The notes under the pieces were generated by a model. That model had not been told where the DNA came from, made no database searches, and saw nothing but the letters and a program-made list of their open reading frames with translations. A DNA stretch of 64,000 nucleotides from the NCBI GenBank assembly GCA_038131595.1, contig JAYPPR010000008.1, forward strand, positions 1,054,001 to 1,118,000. Reading direction: 5' to 3'. Of this stretch, positions 45,626-54,789 are shown one piece after another. This DNA is from UBA9926 sp038131595 (GTDB lineage: Bacteria; Pseudomonadota; Gammaproteobacteria; Pseudomonadales; Azotimanducaceae). Each line of letters opens with the position of its first letter. Position 1 is the first letter of the stretch. A program made the translations under genes and the position numbers.

Positions 45626-46360
45626 ATGAAGGCGGTAGTCACAGGGGCGGGAGCAGGGTTAGGCGCTTCGATCGCGGAGCGGCTGGCCAGTGAGGGTTAT
45701 GCGGTCGCTTTACTTGATCAAGACGGAGATGCGGCAAGCCGTCGCGCAGAAGAACTAACCGGTGCGAGCGCGTTTCAGGTGGATGTGTCAAACCCCGAAC
45801 AGGTTGCGGACGTGTTCTCCCGCATTGGTGCGGTTGATTTGCTGGTCAATAATGCTGGCATTGCGCGGTTTGGTCCTTTGCTTGAGCAATCGCCAGCGGA
45901 TATGCAGGCCGTTATCAATGTCAATCTCATGGGGACGGCGTTATGCGCGCAGCAGGCAGCGAAACAAATGACGGAGCAGGGCGCGGGTTGCATCATTAAT
46001 TTGTCGTCGATCAATGCGGTGACGCCAGGGCCTAACGTTGGCTTGTATGCGGCCACCAAAGCCGCAGTTCATAACTTGACGATACTGCAAGCGCTAGAGT
46101 GGGGCCCCATGGGGGTTCGAGTGAATGCGATAGCCCCTGGATTTATTGATGCGGGAATGTCCGCGCCGTTTTTTGAGCAAGCGTCGGTTCGAGAAAAGCG
46201 CGCAGGTGGCGTCCCGCTCAAGCGATTGGGTCAGGCAGATGACGTGGTGAATGCCGTCGTTTACCTCCAGTCAGAAGCTGCGCAATATGTTAGCGGCCAT
46301 CAACTCGTGGTCGACGGCGGTGTGGTTGGGAGTCTGCTTGCGCACTTGCCGAGAGACTAA
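45626..46360 (+). CDS. Short-chain dehydrogenase/reductase
   Basis: 244-residue classical SDR: cofactor loop TGAGAGLGASIAE near the N-terminus, NNAG, the Ser in INLSSINA and YAATK with catalytic Tyr and Lys. An Asp after the second strand (LLDQDGD) points to NAD. It probably oxidises an alcohol formed by a P450 or reduces a ketone; substrate unknown. 17 bases after the second P450, within the same operon, with AGAGGA in front of the ATG. Confidence 0.92.
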   Translation: MKAVVTGAGAGLGASIAERLASEGYAVALLDQDGDAASRRAEELTGASAFQVDVSNPEQVADVFSRIGAVDLLVNNAGIARFGPLLEQSPADMQAVINVNLMGTALCAQQAAKQMTEQGAGCIINLSSINAVTPGPNVGLYAATKAAVHNLTILQALEWGPMGVRVNAIAPGFIDAGMSAPFFEQASVREKRAGGVPLKRLGQADDVVNAVVYLQSEAAQYVSGHQLVVDGGVVGSLLAHLPRD

Positions 46361-46480
46361 TCGCATGAGCCTTGAAGTCGAGTGGTCACGAGCAAGAATG
46401 ACCAAGTCATCATCGAACGCGACTTCATTAGCGCGCGTGGGATTAGCGCTCCTAAGATTAGCGTGCTAAGGAGAAACGGC

Positions 46481-46651
46481 ATGACTCAGCAATTTAGGTC
46501 TTGGCCGCGCTCCAGCGAGTGGTCATCGTCGATGCGGAGGGCGCCAATAGAATCGGGGGATCGCCTCGGTCAGTTGCTGGTGACTCGAAAAGGGTTGCAG
46601 GGACCTAGGGAGCACCCTGACGCTGATTTCTTAAGTGAGGGCGCGAGATGA
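46481..46651 (+). CDS. Small ORF between SDR and ThuA-like gene
   Basis: 56-residue frame with an excellent ribosome site (AAGGAG at 46468-46473, 7 bases before the ATG) and a 4-base ATGA overlap with the next gene, both signs of real translation. The sequence is Arg/Ser/Trp-rich (SWPRSSEWSSSMRR) and I do not recognise it. Other frames of 46365-46600 also look protein-like for short stretches, so this may be the tail of a decayed gene whose translation stop still couples to the next gene. Confidence 0.4.
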   Translation: MTQQFRSWPRSSEWSSSMRRAPIESGDRLGQLLVTRKGLQGPREHPDADFLSEGAR

Positions 46652-47346
46652 CGACGCAACATCGGCAACTCATTTTAAGCGGCGGAATCCACCACGCGTT
46701 TAACCAGACGTCCGCACTCCTTTCGCCCCTGGGTGAACAACACGGGCTGGCTACATCAATCGTTGTTCACCCAAATGCCGCGTTTGAAGCGCTTGAGGAG
46801 GCGTCGGTCCAATTGTTTGTGGTCAACGCACTCTTTTGGGAAATGGAGGGATCCAAATATGATGAGTTCAGAGCGGATTGGCAGTTTTGTGTGTCGCTCG
46901 AGCAAGCAGCGTGTTTGGATCGTTTCGTTGCCCGAGGGGGCAAACTCTTAGGCCTGCACACTGCGAGCATTTGTTTCTCAGATCTACCCGTTTGGAGCCG
47001 CTATCTGGGCGGGCATTGGCGGTGGCCAGAATCGTTTCATCCCCCAATCGAGGCACTTTCGGTTAACCCGACTCCAGCAGGAGAGGCGCTCGGGCTCACG
47101 GCGTTTGAGATCGAGGACGAGCTCTATTGCTCGCTTCATCGAGATGCAGACGCTCTGCCGCTAATGACGGCGAGGAACGCAGACGGCGCCGAAGAAGTGG
47201 TGGTCTGGCGAAAGGAACATGGCGAGGCCAGAAGCGCCTACTCTGCGCTAGGTCACGATGTGACATCAGTCAGCCAGCAAATCTCCAGTGGATTACTGCC
47301 AACCCTTTACGAGTGGTTGCTAGGAGGTGTCAGTGGAGCGGTTTAA
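46648..47346 (+). CDS. ThuA-like domain protein
   Basis: 232 residues with a class-I-glutamine-amidotransferase-like fold of the ThuA family: LILSGGIHH at strand 1, GGKLLGLHTAS in the elbow region, FEIEDELY and the C-terminal SAYSALGHD. No catalytic Cys of true amidotransferases is seen. ThuA proteins occur in sugar and other catabolic clusters, and their biochemistry is poorly known. Coupled to the small ORF upstream and overlapping the next SDR by 14 bases. Confidence 0.82.
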   Translation: MTTQHRQLILSGGIHHAFNQTSALLSPLGEQHGLATSIVVHPNAAFEALEEASVQLFVVNALFWEMEGSKYDEFRADWQFCVSLEQAACLDRFVARGGKLLGLHTASICFSDLPVWSRYLGGHWRWPESFHPPIEALSVNPTPAGEALGLTAFEIEDELYCSLHRDADALPLMTARNADGAEEVVVWRKEHGEARSAYSALGHDVTSVSQQISSGLLPTLYEWLLGGVSGAV

Positions 47347-48094
47347 AGGGAAGTCAATGTTAGTGACAGGCGGCGGCTCGGGCATTGGTGCCGCAACCGC
47401 TCGATATCTCGTTGACGCAGGCGCGCATGTGACCATCTGTGGTCGCCGCCAAGACTCGATCAATCAGATTGGTCTTGAACTAGGGCCTGCTTGCAAGGTT
47501 GTGCAAGGTGATATCACTGTGGATGTAGATCGAAAGCGCGTTCTTGATTCGGCCCTGGCGCACGGTAATGGGCTCGATGGACTAGTGAACAACGCGGGCA
47601 ATATGTACCGCGCAGCGCTCGCGGATCTAGACGAGTCAGCACTGATGGAGGTGTTCCACCAAAACGTCATTGGCGCCATGATGATGTCGTCCATTTGCAC
47701 GCCTGCACTGGCTGTGCGAGGTGGGAGCATCGTCTTTATTGGCTCGATCCATACGCGACGAGCGTTCCCAGGGGCCAGCCCTTATGCAGCCACAAAGGCA
47801 GCCATCCAGGGGCTGACCAAGGTGCTTGCCGCGGAGCTTGGTGAGCAAGGAGTGAGAGTCAACTGTGTGCTCCCGGGCGCAGTGCCCACCGAAATTAATG
47901 AGAGGGCCGGGCTCGGTTCAAAGGCAGAGCTTGATGCGCGCATGCGCGCACTAGAACCGCTCCATGCGTTAGGTCGGGTGGGTGAGCCCAGTGAGGTGGC
48001 AGAGGCGATCGCATTTTTGTTGGACGCCAACTGGGTCACTGGTGCGCTGCTCGATGTGGATGGCGGCCTGGGTCTTGGGCTGACCCCGCTTTAG
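47333..48094 (+). CDS. Short-chain dehydrogenase/reductase
   Basis: Classical SDR of 253 residues from the GTG at 47333, which has TAGGAGG 5 bases upstream; a GTG at 47327 overlaps that site and is less likely. TGGGSGIGAATA, NNAGNMY, VFIGSIH with the catalytic Ser and YAATK are present. CGRRQDS after strand 2 (Arg-Arg) suggests NADP, unlike the first SDR of the operon. Last gene of the P450 operon. Confidence 0.9.
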   Translation: MERFKGKSMLVTGGGSGIGAATARYLVDAGAHVTICGRRQDSINQIGLELGPACKVVQGDITVDVDRKRVLDSALAHGNGLDGLVNNAGNMYRAALADLDESALMEVFHQNVIGAMMMSSICTPALAVRGGSIVFIGSIHTRRAFPGASPYAATKAAIQGLTKVLAAELGEQGVRVNCVLPGAVPTEINERAGLGSKAELDARMRALEPLHALGRVGEPSEVAEAIAFLLDANWVTGALLDVDGGLGLGLTPL

Positions 48095-48294
48095 GGGCGG
48101 CATAATCGAGCTGTTCTTGGCACTTCCCGTTCGTCGCGACTCGGCCATTCGATCCAAAGGCGATGAACGATGCCTTTCAATCTGCGCTACTGCGGGCTGC
48201 TCTGGGGCGAAGACAGTAGTCGATGGACAACTTCAGGGGATGGAGCCGTTTAGCGTCCATTTCAACTAAAAAGGGTCTTGAGTCGAAAACTGGG

Positions 48295-48687
48295 TTAGTC
48301 GTCGCCAGGGTGCCGCGTGGACTTAAACCGGTGAATCTGCCGCCTGTCTCGCTTCGTGGGTCGGCCGAGCGGCCTGACGCTGCCCCCCTCCGCCTTGCGC
48401 CTAGCTGCTGCGTCTTCCCGCGCCTGCTGACTGGCTTCGGTCTCATCAAAAAGCGCCGCCGCCTCGGGCGCGCCGCGTCGCACGTCTGATAACGCTCGGA
48501 CGATCAAGGTTCTTTCATCATAGCCCGCACGGTAGCGAACGGTGTCGCCAATCTTGATCTCTTTCGAGGGTTTGGTGCGATCGCCATTGACTTCAACTTT
48601 GCCCCCATCAATGGCTTCCTTTGCTTTGGCACGAGTCTTATAACACCTAGCCGCCCATAGCCACTTGTCAATGCGTACGCCAGTCAT
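48295..48687 (-). CDS. hslR: S4-domain heat shock protein 15 (HslR)
   Basis: 130 residues: S4 RNA-binding domain at the N-terminus (VRIDKWLWAARCYKTRAKAKEAI, shown here by its RIDKWLW start) and a basic Lys/Arg-rich tail. Hsp15 recycles free 50S subunits carrying a nascent chain. It overlaps yrfG by 4 bases, the same pairing as in E. coli. Confidence 0.93.
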   Translation of the reverse strand: MTGVRIDKWLWAARCYKTRAKAKEAIDGGKVEVNGDRTKPSKEIKIGDTVRYRAGYDERTLIVRALSDVRRGAPEAAALFDETEASQQAREDAAARRKAEGGSVRPLGRPTKRDRRQIHRFKSTRHPGDD

Positions 48688-49364
48688 GATGCAAACTGAA
48701 TCTCGTCCAGTGACGTGACCGACTCATAATCCGTCACGGCTTTGGGAGGCTTGGAGAGATCGGGCTGGTCAACAGCAATACAGCGCCCGATACCGAACGT
48801 TGTTGCTGCCTTCAATACAGCAAGGTTGTCATCTACAAATAGCGCTGACTTGGGATCAAACGATTGGTCGTTCTGCAGCGCCGACCAGAAGTCGACGGAT
48901 TCCTTGGCCGCTTGGTATTGATGACTCGTTACGATGGCATCGAAAAACGAGGAGAACGGTAGTCCTTGCTCATGAAGGGCGGTCACTTTGAATTCCACCA
49001 AATCAGGGTGAGCGTTGGTCGCGAGGACGGTGGGTATGGCGAGGGATTTTGCGCGCTGCAGAAAGTCTAAGGTGCCTGGCCGGTAGCGGATGAGACCATT
49101 GTATTCGCGTTTCAGTTGAAGGATGTTAACGCCTAGTTCCTCAGACCAATGATCAATGTTGTACCAGGTCAGGGTTCCCCGCGCTGCCTTAAGACGTGCC
49201 GCCACGTCCGCGCGAGCCGTTTCATGGTCGATACCATGATGGGCCGCGTACGCACGTGGCAAGAATTGTTCCCAAAATTGATCGTCGTACCGAAGATCAA
49301 GCAAGGTGCCATCCATATCTAACAGGATGATTTCAGGCAGCGGCTGGCAGTGCGATTGATGCAT
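48684..49364 (-). CDS. yrfG: GMP/IMP nucleotidase YrfG (HAD family)
   Basis: 226 residues with HAD motifs LLDMDGTLLDL (nucleophile), VLATNAH and FVDDNLAVLKAA. The DQFWEQFLPRAYA stretch after motif I is typical of YrfG, which dephosphorylates GMP and IMP. Directly upstream of, and overlapping, hslR. Divergent from cysQ across 93 bp. Confidence 0.92.
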   Translation of the reverse strand: MHQSHCQPLPEIILLDMDGTLLDLRYDDQFWEQFLPRAYAAHHGIDHETARADVAARLKAARGTLTWYNIDHWSEELGVNILQLKREYNGLIRYRPGTLDFLQRAKSLAIPTVLATNAHPDLVEFKVTALHEQGLPFSSFFDAIVTSHQYQAAKESVDFWSALQNDQSFDPKSALFVDDNLAVLKAATTFGIGRCIAVDQPDLSKPPKAVTDYESVTSLDEIQFAS

Positions 49365-49457
49365 AAGGTTGGCAAGTTTAAGAGAGCAAATTGTACGCGC
49401 ATCGCGTCGATAGGTTCGTTTCGGTTACCCTACCATGCGTAAAGAGGGAGAACAGCG

Positions 49458-50273
49458 ATGAGAGAGACGTTGGAGGCGATTGCCACTGAAGCGGGGCACG
49501 CGATCTTAGCCGTGTACGACAGCTCGGACTTTAACGTTGAGATGAAGTCAGACGACTCGCCGCTAACGCGGGCTGATCTCGCCTCACACGCCGTGATTGT
49601 TGAAGCGCTAGCGCGCCATTTTCCTGAGATCCCGGTCCTGTCTGAGGAAGGCTCGCTACCGCCCTTCTCTGAGCGGCAAAGCTGGTCTCGATATTTTCTG
49701 ATTGATCCGCTCGATGGCACCAAAGAATTTATTGCGCGAAATGGCGAATTCACCGTCAACATTGCGTTGATCGACCACGGCGTTCCGGTGGTTGGCATTG
49801 TTCATGTCCCCGTTCTGGGTGTGACCTACTCAGGGTCTGTTCTTGACGGAGATCACGGTGCTTGGAAAGTGTCTGATGGACAAAGACAAAGTATCAAGGC
49901 TCGTGCGCTGACCAAGCCGATAGAGCAGTTAGTGGTTGTCGCCAGCCGCCGGCACGGAGCCGAGGCGCTTGATGCGCTCTTAGCACAATTGCGCAGCCAC
50001 CTGCCCTCCATTGAGCTCACGAACATGGGGAGTTCCTTAAAGTTGTGCTTGGTGGCCAGCGGTGACGCCGACTTTTACCCTAGGTTGGCGCCGACATCTG
50101 AGTGGGACACCGCAGCTGCTCACGCTGTAGTCCTTGCCGCTGGGGGCGAAGTAGTGGATACCTCGTTCGCTCCACTCCAATACAACACGAAAGACGATAT
50201 TTTGAACCCTCACTTCCTGGTTATCGGTGATCCGTCGATAGACTGGCAATCTTGGTTGTCCGGCGAGGAGTGA
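49458..50273 (+). CDS. cysQ: 3'(2'),5'-bisphosphate nucleotidase CysQ
   Basis: Inositol-monophosphatase-fold enzyme that hydrolyses 3'-phosphoadenosine 5'-phosphate from sulfate assimilation. 271 residues with metal motifs LSEEG, LIDPLDGTKEFI and SEWDTAAAHAVVLAAGG. GGGAG at 49446-49450 precedes the ATG. Divergent from yrfG, as in many gammaproteobacteria. Confidence 0.94.
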   Translation: MRETLEAIATEAGHAILAVYDSSDFNVEMKSDDSPLTRADLASHAVIVEALARHFPEIPVLSEEGSLPPFSERQSWSRYFLIDPLDGTKEFIARNGEFTVNIALIDHGVPVVGIVHVPVLGVTYSGSVLDGDHGAWKVSDGQRQSIKARALTKPIEQLVVVASRRHGAEALDALLAQLRSHLPSIELTNMGSSLKLCLVASGDADFYPRLAPTSEWDTAAAHAVVLAAGGEVVDTSFAPLQYNTKDDILNPHFLVIGDPSIDWQSWLSGEE

Positions 50274-51640
50274 CCCCCCAGAAGACGGGCTCGAGCGTCA
50301 AGGCATAGCGGGTGCGGTTCGCAATCAAGCCGTGAGCTGCACGCCTGCCGCGAGCGTTCCCTTCTGGGTCAACCTTCAGTGACACGAATACTCAATCCCC
50401 TCAGCATTTAGCGTTGAATCAGTTAGGCCCCGCTCGGCCTGGCGAAGCGCTGAATCAGGTACCGCGGTGATCGCTAAAGATGCGCTAAAGCTAAAACACG
50501 CCCGGGGTCGCGATGCATTGTGGTGGGTGATGACAGTGATTCAGGAGCGGTTTCAGACCAATCACCAAGACAGCGTTAATGAATAGAAGACAGCGCACAG
50601 CGTTTGAGAACAGCCCCTAAAAGATTGAAAAAAGCGTTGAGAATTTGATGGACGGCGATCAGCGAGCGCTAGCTCGAATCGGTTGAGGGCGTTGGATGGC
50701 TCAGAGACCAGATCGATGAGGTTTTGCTTGTAGAGATTGGTCTCGACTAGCCCAGCTGATTGTGTATCCGTCCTGCCGAGGAGAACACATTTTTTGCAAC
50801 CAGCTGGAGCTAGCGAGGGTTGCTACTATAGATCCGAATAATGGGGATAACATCAATGGAAAAGTGGAGGTTTCTCGGGCGTTTCCAGGTTGACAATGAA
50901 GCCCACTTTCTGGAAGTCATTTAGCACGCTGGCGGCGAGTTGGCTTGCCCGTACCCTTAGATTGTCTGTCATCTGACGGCTGAGGGAGCGACAAAAAGGG
51001 CTAAAAGTGCTGTGTAACGGATCGGCAGATGCAGTTCGAAACGACGGTATTTTGCCGACCGGAATCCTAGATTTCTCGTTTTGTGTCCCTTACAACCTCG
51101 AATTCGGGACCGGAGAGCGCTCTGGCAGTTGAAATATCTTCGTTTGAATGGACTTGATCGCCCAACTGTTCTCGGTTGGGTACGGTGCAGCCAGTCGAGT
51201 GACCTAAACCACGGAGCCTATTCTTACGTAAGGTTCCGTAATTACAGCAAAAAATTACGTCAAAGGCTCGAGGCAAGAGTCCCCCTTCTGGCTAAATCAG
51301 TGTTATGCTTCGCCATAGATCGCATCTATTATGGTGATCCGAGCAATCGGTAGTCGGGCCGGTAGTCGAACAGCTCATAAAAAGCTAAAAAGCTAACGAA
51401 AAGCTAACAGGAAGGCATCACCCTGATCGATCCATGCGTTAGATCAAGGCGGTAGATTTCGAGATAAAAAAACGGTTTCACCTGTAGATGCGAGCAGGCG
51501 CTTGTGCTCAAAAGCACACGAAGTACATGAAGCGAGCATTACGAGAAGTACAGCCAAAGGCGGATGCTGTGCTGCGGGAGCAGGAGCGAAAAACGCTCAC
51601 TGTCCAACCCAAACAGATGGCCAAAAATAAGGATTGAAGC
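50274..51640. other. 1.37-kb region without a convincing gene upstream of rpoD
   Basis: Frames here are short, with poor starts. A dyad CCCAAC/GTTGGG (51161-51180), three AAAAGCTAA-like direct repeats (about 51376-51406) and a TGTGCT/AGCACA tetraloop hairpin (51503-51518) are visible. No tRNA, IS or dnaG remnant found. It must contain the rpoD promoters, none of which I can fix. Confidence 0.4.
51527..51637 (+). CDS. Small ORF in the rpoD leader
   Basis: 36-residue frame ending 3 bases before the rpoD ATG; an in-frame ATG at 51488 would make it 49. The product is strongly basic/polar (VQPKADAVLREQERK) and has coding-like composition, but its ribosome site is poor and I recognise no family. 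It could be an upstream leader peptide or chance. Confidence 0.25.
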   Translation: MKRALREVQPKADAVLREQERKTLTVQPKQMAKNKD

Positions 51641-53578
51641 ATGTCAAATCAGATGAGTGAAGGCGATTTCGATTCGATCATTGAAAATGAGTTGGTCGAG
51701 GCGTCTGAAGATGAAATGGATGCCCTGGAGATCCTCACGAGCAGAGTTTCTCTTGGTGAGGACGCCGAGGACGAAGCTGAGACCCTCGAGATCGCGCTGG
51801 CCGGACTGCTAGACCTAGGTCGTCAGCAAGGGTATCTCACACTGGATGCGATCGCTGAAATTCTGCCCCAACAAATCGCAGCAGGCGGCGATGAATTTGA
51901 GTCCCTTTGTCAAGCCTTCACTGATCTTCATATCCAAATTTTAGAGACAGCACCCAAAGATGGTGAGGAGATCAAAGGGCAGTCCGATGATGAATTGCCA
52001 GAAGAGTCGCTCCTCCCGATATCGGATGCTCACGGCAAAACAATGGATCCCGTGCGCATGTACATGCGCGAAATGGGTACCGTGCCGCTTCTGACTCGCG
52101 AGGGCGAAATCGTCATTGCCAAGCGGATCGAAGATGGCATTCGAGACGCTATGCGGGTCATGGCAGGCTACCCAGGCCCAGTCGAGCAGATTATCGCCTC
52201 TTACGATGCGATCATGGACAACGAGGAGACTGATCCGAACAATCCAGATTTCTCGTCGATTCTGGCGGGCTTCTTGGACCCCGAAACAGAGATCCCTGAC
52301 ACTTCGCGTATTGCCGAAGCAAAATCCAGCGGTAAGTTCGATGAGGCCGAAACAGAAGAAACTGGCGGCTTAGATTCATCGCAAGTCATCGCCAGAATGA
52401 CGGCGATTAAAAAAGCAAAAACAGCGTTTGATAAGGTGGCAGCGAAGGAACCCTCGTCATCGGCGAAGTATAAGAGCAGTCTCACGAAGCTGCAGGAAAA
52501 TTTCTGCTTGCTAAAACTGGTTCCAACCCTCATGGATGAACTCATCACATGGGTGGGCTCCGATATGGAAGCCATCAGGGCTCAAGAGAAAGTCATTCAA
52601 GATATTTGCGTGAATAAAGCACGTATGCCTCGCGATCAATTCTTGAAGCGATACAAGGCCAACGCAATTGACCTGAAGTTCGTTGATCGGTTGGAGAAAG
52701 CGGATGAGAAATGGGCTGCGAAAATCACGGCTAATCGAGTGCCGTTGCGGCATGCAGTGAAGACGATTTGTCGCATACAAGAAGAGGTGGGTCGCCCGCT
52801 AGCTGAAATTCGCGAGACCAACAAAAATCTGAATAAGGCCATCCTTCATATGCGCGCCGCTAAGCGCGACATGATTGAGGCTAACCTGCGACTGGTCATT
52901 TCAATCGCGAAGAAGTACACCAATCGCGGGCTCCACTTTTTAGATCTGATTCAGGAAGGCAACATAGGGTTAATGAAAGCCGTCGATAAATTTGAGTATC
53001 GGCGAGGTTTCAAGTTCTCGACTTACGCCACATGGTGGATCAGGCAAGCCATTACCCGGTCTATTTCTGATCTCGCGAGAACCATTCGTGTTCCTGTCCA
53101 CATGATGGAGACGGTCAATAAGATCAATCGTTTGAGTCGACAGTTGCTGCAGGAGCTAGGCCGTCCTGCCACCATCGAAGAGCTCAGTGAAAAGATGGAA
53201 CTTCCGCAGGATAAGGTCATCAAGGCGCTTGATGCTGCGAAGCAACCAATATCGCTCGAAACTCCTGTGGGAGACGACGATGACTCGACGATTTGGAATT
53301 TGGTCAGCGACACTTCGATTGAGTCGCCGCTTGATCAAGCATCTGATGAAGGATTGCGTGAGACGACCAACGATGTGCTGCGAGCGCTGACCGAGCGTGA
53401 GGCAAAGGTGCTCAGAATGCGATTCGGTATTGATATGAATACCGATCACACGCTTGAAGAGGTTGGGCGTCAGTTCTCCGTGACGCGCGAGCGAATTCGC
53501 CAGATCGAAGCGAAAGCTTTGCGTAAACTGCGGCATCCTTCTCGTTCAGAGCAATTGAAGAGCTTCATCGAACGATAG
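51641..53578 (+). CDS. rpoD: RNA polymerase primary sigma factor RpoD (sigma70)
   Basis: 645 residues. Acidic region 1.1, then region 1.2 (DPVRMYMREMGTVPLLTREG), a gammaproteobacterial non-conserved insert (about 170-380), region 2 with NLRLVISIAKKYTNRG and the -10-reading FKFSTYATWWIRQAI, region 3 and the region 4 helix-turn-helix VTRERIRQIEAKALRKLRHP. AAGGA precedes the ATG. Usually dnaG lies directly upstream; here it does not. Confidence 0.98.
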   Translation: MSNQMSEGDFDSIIENELVEASEDEMDALEILTSRVSLGEDAEDEAETLEIALAGLLDLGRQQGYLTLDAIAEILPQQIAAGGDEFESLCQAFTDLHIQILETAPKDGEEIKGQSDDELPEESLLPISDAHGKTMDPVRMYMREMGTVPLLTREGEIVIAKRIEDGIRDAMRVMAGYPGPVEQIIASYDAIMDNEETDPNNPDFSSILAGFLDPETEIPDTSRIAEAKSSGKFDEAETEETGGLDSSQVIARMTAIKKAKTAFDKVAAKEPSSSAKYKSSLTKLQENFCLLKLVPTLMDELITWVGSDMEAIRAQEKVIQDICVNKARMPRDQFLKRYKANAIDLKFVDRLEKADEKWAAKITANRVPLRHAVKTICRIQEEVGRPLAEIRETNKNLNKAILHMRAAKRDMIEANLRLVISIAKKYTNRGLHFLDLIQEGNIGLMKAVDKFEYRRGFKFSTYATWWIRQAITRSISDLARTIRVPVHMMETVNKINRLSRQLLQELGRPATIEELSEKMELPQDKVIKALDAAKQPISLETPVGDDDDSTIWNLVSDTSIESPLDQASDEGLRETTNDVLRALTEREAKVLRMRFGIDMNTDHTLEEVGRQFSVTRERIRQIEAKALRKLRHPSRSEQLKSFIER

Positions 53579-54033
53579 AGCGCCCTACTCGGCTCCGGGT
53601 TTATTTGCTTGTTTCACGAGGGAACATCTGCTCTGCAAGGGTGTGCCCTCACTCGTTTGGTGAGCCCATCACGATTCCTGGACGGATGGCTTAAACCGTT
53701 CGGTGCCTGCGCGGACGGAGTCTGCTCATCTCGCTCATTTACCTAATCGGCACGCACCGAGTACCGCACCCAGCAAGGCAGTTTCATTTGGAATCGCCAT
53801 CGATTGAAACGCCGCAGCTCGAGCGCAGACTTTGGATCCCCAGCCGCCGTTCACAAACCCTAGCTGAGCATGTGGTCGCGTGCTTAAAGGTTATCCTGGA
53901 AGGTGAATGCGATTTTTGAGCGCATCAATCACGCGATGCTCGTATTAAAGTAGCGACAGAAAATGAGAGATGAACAACGAACGTTGGCTGCAGCAGGTAA
54001 ACGAGGGACCGCTTGCCACGCGCAGGAGATAGG
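53579..54033. other. Non-coding stretch after rpoD
   Basis: No ORF or tRNA recognised. CTCAC/GTGAG near 53650-53665 could form a short stem. AGGAGA just before 54034 is the ribosome site of the next gene. Confidence 0.35.
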
Positions 54034-54723
54034 ATGAAAACAATTGGCATTTTAGGGGGTATGTCGGCGGCCTCCACCCAACTCTATTACCGTGAACTTT
54101 GCTCGTTAACCCAAGCCTCGATGGGTGGCCTTCACTCGCCCGAGTTGTTGATTCGGTCACTAGACTTCGCCGTCATCGAAGCGCTCCAGGCTGAAGATCG
54201 TTGGGAAGAGGCGGGTGAACGATTAAATCAAGAGGCCCTTGCGCTTGAGCGAGGCGGCGCCGAAATACTGGGTCTTGCGACCAACACCATGCACAAAGTT
54301 GCCGAGACGATGATGAGGGGAGTATCCGTACCGCTTGTGCATATTGCTGATGCCACCGCCTCCAGAATAAGCGACCTGCAGTGCTCGCGACCTGGTTTGA
54401 TGGCAACTCGCTTCACCATGGAACAACCCTTTTATATCGAGCGATTGCAGGATAGAGGCATCACTCCCGTCATCCCTTTAGCAGATGACCGCGATAGCAT
54501 TCACCGCGTCATCTATCAGGAGTTGTGCCAGGGCGTCATAACCGCAGAGAGCGAAGCCGAGTATGTAGCCATTGCAGATCGGCTAGTGGATCAGGGGGCA
54601 GACTGCCTCATTTTAGGGTGCACCGAGGTCGGCCTTTTGCTGAACACGGGCAATGTGTCTGTTCCTGTATTTGACACAACGCTGATCCACTGTGAAGCAC
54701 TGCTGGCCGCGGCGATAACCTAA
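54034..54723 (+). CDS. Aspartate/glutamate (amino-acid) racemase, YgeA-like
   Basis: 229-residue cofactor-independent racemase. It begins MKTIGILGGMSAAST. The two active-site positions are Thr83 (LATNTMHK) and Cys196 (LGCTE): the asymmetric Thr/Cys pair known from E. coli YgeA, rather than two Cys. This makes L-to-D-type specificity or broad racemase activity likely; exact substrate unknown. The frame extends 7 codons upstream, but 54034 has AGGAGATAGG before it. The same frame stays open for 44 codons after the stop. Confidence 0.88.
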   Translation: MKTIGILGGMSAASTQLYYRELCSLTQASMGGLHSPELLIRSLDFAVIEALQAEDRWEEAGERLNQEALALERGGAEILGLATNTMHKVAETMMRGVSVPLVHIADATASRISDLQCSRPGLMATRFTMEQPFYIERLQDRGITPVIPLADDRDSIHRVIYQELCQGVITAESEAEYVAIADRLVDQGADCLILGCTEVGLLLNTGNVSVPVFDTTLIHCEALLAAAIT

Positions 54724-54738
54724 CGAGGCGGTGGGACC

Positions 54739-54789
54739 GATGGTGGTGTAGATGTTGATGTCGGTGTAGATGAAGATGAAGATCTTGAT
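54739..54789 (+). repeat. GAT/GTN-rich low-complexity stretch after the racemase gene
   Basis: Short imperfect repeats of GATGTTGATGTCGGTGTA type. In the racemase frame they read as alternating Val/Asp then Asp/Glu (VDVDVGVDEDEDLD). Probably strand-slippage material; no function evident. Confidence 0.5.

Noticed and set aside
50400..50587. Open stretch reading like a short protein (ALKLKHARGRDALWW)
   Set aside because: No ATG, only an internal GTG without a ribosome site; length is within chance.
51081..51353. 90-codon plus-strand frame in the rpoD leader region
   Set aside because: No ribosome site, composition unlike neighbouring proteins, no recognisable domain.
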